In this document: positions 6,341 to 7,605 of the stretch, piece by piece | How positions within the stretch are numbered: the stretch's first letter is position 1 | Layout: each line of letters starts with the position of its first letter | Assembly (NCBI GenBank): GCA_903920835.1 | Contig: CAIXNQ010000244.1 | Location: 1 to 7,605, forward strand | DNA: 7,605 nt | Direction of reading: 5' to 3' | Source: an uncultured Bacteroidota bacterium | Lineage (GTDB): Bacteria > Bacteroidota > Bacteroidia > Flavobacteriales > Flavobacteriaceae | Position numbers and translations under genes: made by a program | Notes under the pieces: generated by a model | What the model was told of the DNA's origin: nothing | Database searches by the model: none | Seen by the model: the letters and a program-made list of their open reading frames with translations, nothing else

Positions 6341-7605
6341 TTAGTTTTGCATTAACTCGATTAATTCCAAAGCTTTCCTTATTGATTTCACGTTTTCAAA
6401 CGTTAACAACAATCTAAGTCCACTCGGTGTTTGTTTCTCTTTCAGCTTGCATAAACTGGATTGTTTTTGAACAAACTGAAGTATTTTATGAAACTTTGCC
6501 GAACTATAATAGTCACTTTGTTGGTCAGAAACAAAATAGCCTATCATTTTTCCTTGCTTCATTACTAATTTTTCAATACCCAATTGACTGGCAATCCATT
6601 TAATTTTTATACTGCTCAACAATGAATTGGCTTGTTTGGGCAGTGGACCAAAACGGTCAATTAATTTATTTTGATAATTAACCAAATCTCCATCGGTTTT
6701 AATCAAACTTAGTTCATTATAGAGGTTTAAACGTTCCGAAATATTGTTGATATAATCATCAGGAAACAACAACTCAAAATCGGTGTCGAGTTGCAAATCT
6801 TTGACATATTCTTTTTCGGGTTGATCTTCGGATTCATAAAGTTCCTTGAACTCATTTTCCTTCAGTTCATCAATCGCTTCGTTCATGATTTTTTGATAGG
6901 TTTCAAAACCAATCTCATTAATAAATCCGCTTTGTTCACCGCCTAATAAGTCTCCTGCACCACGAATTTCAAGGTCTTTCATGGCAATATTAAAACCGCT
7001 ACCCAGTTCGCTAAATTGTTCCAAAGCCTGGATTCTCTTGCGGGCATCATCGGTCATAGCAGAATAGGGCGGACAAATAAAGTAGCAGAAAGCCTTTTTG
7101 TTACTTCGACCCACGCGACCTCTCATTTGATGCAAGTCGGACAACCCGAAATTATTGGCATTATTGATAAAAATAGTATTGGCGTTGGGCACATCTAAAC
7201 CACTTTCGATAATGGTTGTTGCCACCAAAACATCAAACTCGCCATTCATAAATGCCAACATTAATTCTTCTAGTTTGCTACCGTCCATTTGTCCATGACC
7301 AATTCCAACGCGAGCATCTGGCACTAATCGTTGAATCATTCCAGCAACTTCTTTTATATTTTCAATGCGATTATTGATAAAAAATACTTGACCATTGCGT
7401 TGAATTTCATAAGAAATAGCATCTCGAATGAGTTCTTCAGAAAAACCAACTACATTGGTTTCTATCGGATAGCGATTGGGTGGAGGTGTTGTTGCTTGTA
7501 CTAATCCCGTAGCTGTAATTGTGTAGAAAGTAGCGAGAGGTGTTGTGGGATCTACAAAAGGAAATCCTGTAGCTGAATTAGTAAATGTCGCAAGAATGCT
7601 TAATG
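6341..7605 (-). CDS. mfd: Transcription-repair coupling factor Mfd, C-terminal part; 5' end outside window, frame entered by foreign-looking repeats
   Basis: Mfd is a DNA translocase that removes stalled RNA polymerase and recruits UvrA. The visible frame runs open from the window edge to TAA at 6341. Seen from the N-terminal side: PPPNRYPIET (about 7457-7486); GIGHGQM (about 7286-7306); motif V VATTIIESGLDVP (7187-7225); motif VI QMRGRVGR (7106-7129); the RecG-type translocation motif DLEIRGAGDLLGGEQSG (6926-6976); then the C-terminal domain 7 region that in known Mfd masks the UvrA-binding site. These identify the second RecA-like lobe and C-terminus with no defect. Upstream of the PPPNRYP stretch, where family members have a sequence like RDLSIIAT, the frame instead reads two imperfect repeats (see the repeat entry). 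Most of the usual ~1,100 residues lie outside the window, so whether the gene is intact cannot be judged. ATG 7339 is internal and not the true start. Confidence 0.93.
   Translation of the reverse strand, partial: LSILATFTNSATGFPFVDPTTPLATFYTITATGLVQATTPPPNRYPIETNVVGFSEELIRDAISYEIQRNGQVFFINNRIENIKEVAGMIQRLVPDARVGIGHGQMDGSKLEELMLAFMNGEFDVLVATTIIESGLDVPNANTIFINNANNFGLSDLHQMRGRVGRSNKKAFCYFICPPYSAMTDDARKRIQALEQFSELGSGFNIAMKDLEIRGAGDLLGGEQSGFINEIGFETYQKIMNEAIDELKENEFKELYESEDQPEKEYVKDLQLDTDFELLFPDDYINNISERLNLYNELSLIKTDGDLVNYQNKLIDRFGPLPKQANSLLSSIKIKWIASQLGIEKLVMKQGKMIGYFVSDQQSDYYSSAKFHKILQFVQKQSSLCKLKEKQTPSGLRLLLTFENVKSIRKALELIELMQN
7484..7594 (-). repeat. Two imperfect 54/57-bp tandem repeats in frame at the Mfd junction
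   Basis: Unit one (7484-7537) and unit two (7538-7594) both begin AGGTGTTGT on the plus strand, share AATCC(C/T)GTAGCTG, and end in GC(G/A)AG. Read in the mfd frame on the minus strand, they encode LATFYTITATGLVQATTP and LATFTNSATGFPFVDPTTP, sharing LATF, ATG and TTP. A following I-S-L at 7595-7603 may start further sequence of the same kind. The first unit blends into genuine Mfd at the Thr-Thr-Pro codons. By my count G+C of 7484-7605 is 49 of 122, apparently a little higher than the flanking gene. I know no such repeat in Mfd. Confidence 0.75.

Noticed and set aside
7016..7198. 60-codon plus-strand open frame opposite mfd
   Set aside because: It is antisense to helicase motifs V and VI and has no independent support.

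Overview
The window comes from an AT-rich bacterium of the Bacteroidota, most likely Flavobacterium or a close Flavobacteriaceae relative. The evidence is the wording of the conserved proteins (above all Mfd and the PHP-type phosphatase), the absence of clear Shine-Dalgarno sequences before the starts, and a match to the Bacteroidota -7 promoter element (TAnnTTTG). It carries six protein genes. I see no rRNA, tRNA, insertion sequence, prophage or CRISPR array.

Left part (1-2703): two divergent genes that look like the edge of a surface-polysaccharide locus. On the minus strand is a glutamine-hydrolysing asparagine synthase-like amidotransferase, open from its ATG at 1821 to the window edge. 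On the plus strand is a PHP-superfamily tyrosine-protein phosphatase of the CpsB/YwqE type. A 147-bp spacer between them carries a likely -7 element for the amidotransferase gene.

Middle (2704-2962): a convergent intergenic region almost filled by an array of eleven units in exact 21-bp register. Each unit has a quasi-palindromic 11-bp core (best form AGTCTGAGACT) and a 10-bp A/T-rich linker. A 63-bp, three-unit block is duplicated inside it. The right end folds into a long hairpin with an A-tract and a T-tract, well placed as a bidirectional terminator.

Right part (2963-7605): four tightly packed minus-strand genes, transcribed in the order mfd (5' end outside the window), a D-cysteine desulfhydrase/ACC-deaminase-family enzyme, a lipoprotein glucosaminidase with a LysM domain, and hemL. 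Gaps of 1 to about 12 bp suggest one transcription unit, although the products serve unrelated tasks: transcription-coupled repair, amino-acid or sulfur metabolism, peptidoglycan cleavage and tetrapyrrole synthesis.

The oddest protein-level feature is at the right edge. Upstream of the conserved Pro-Pro-Pro-Asn-Arg-Tyr-Pro stretch of Mfd, the reading frame runs into two imperfect repeats of 18-19 residues that do not look like Mfd. This is either an in-frame insertion in the translocase domain or a rearranged or misassembled junction. The window ends before it can be resolved.
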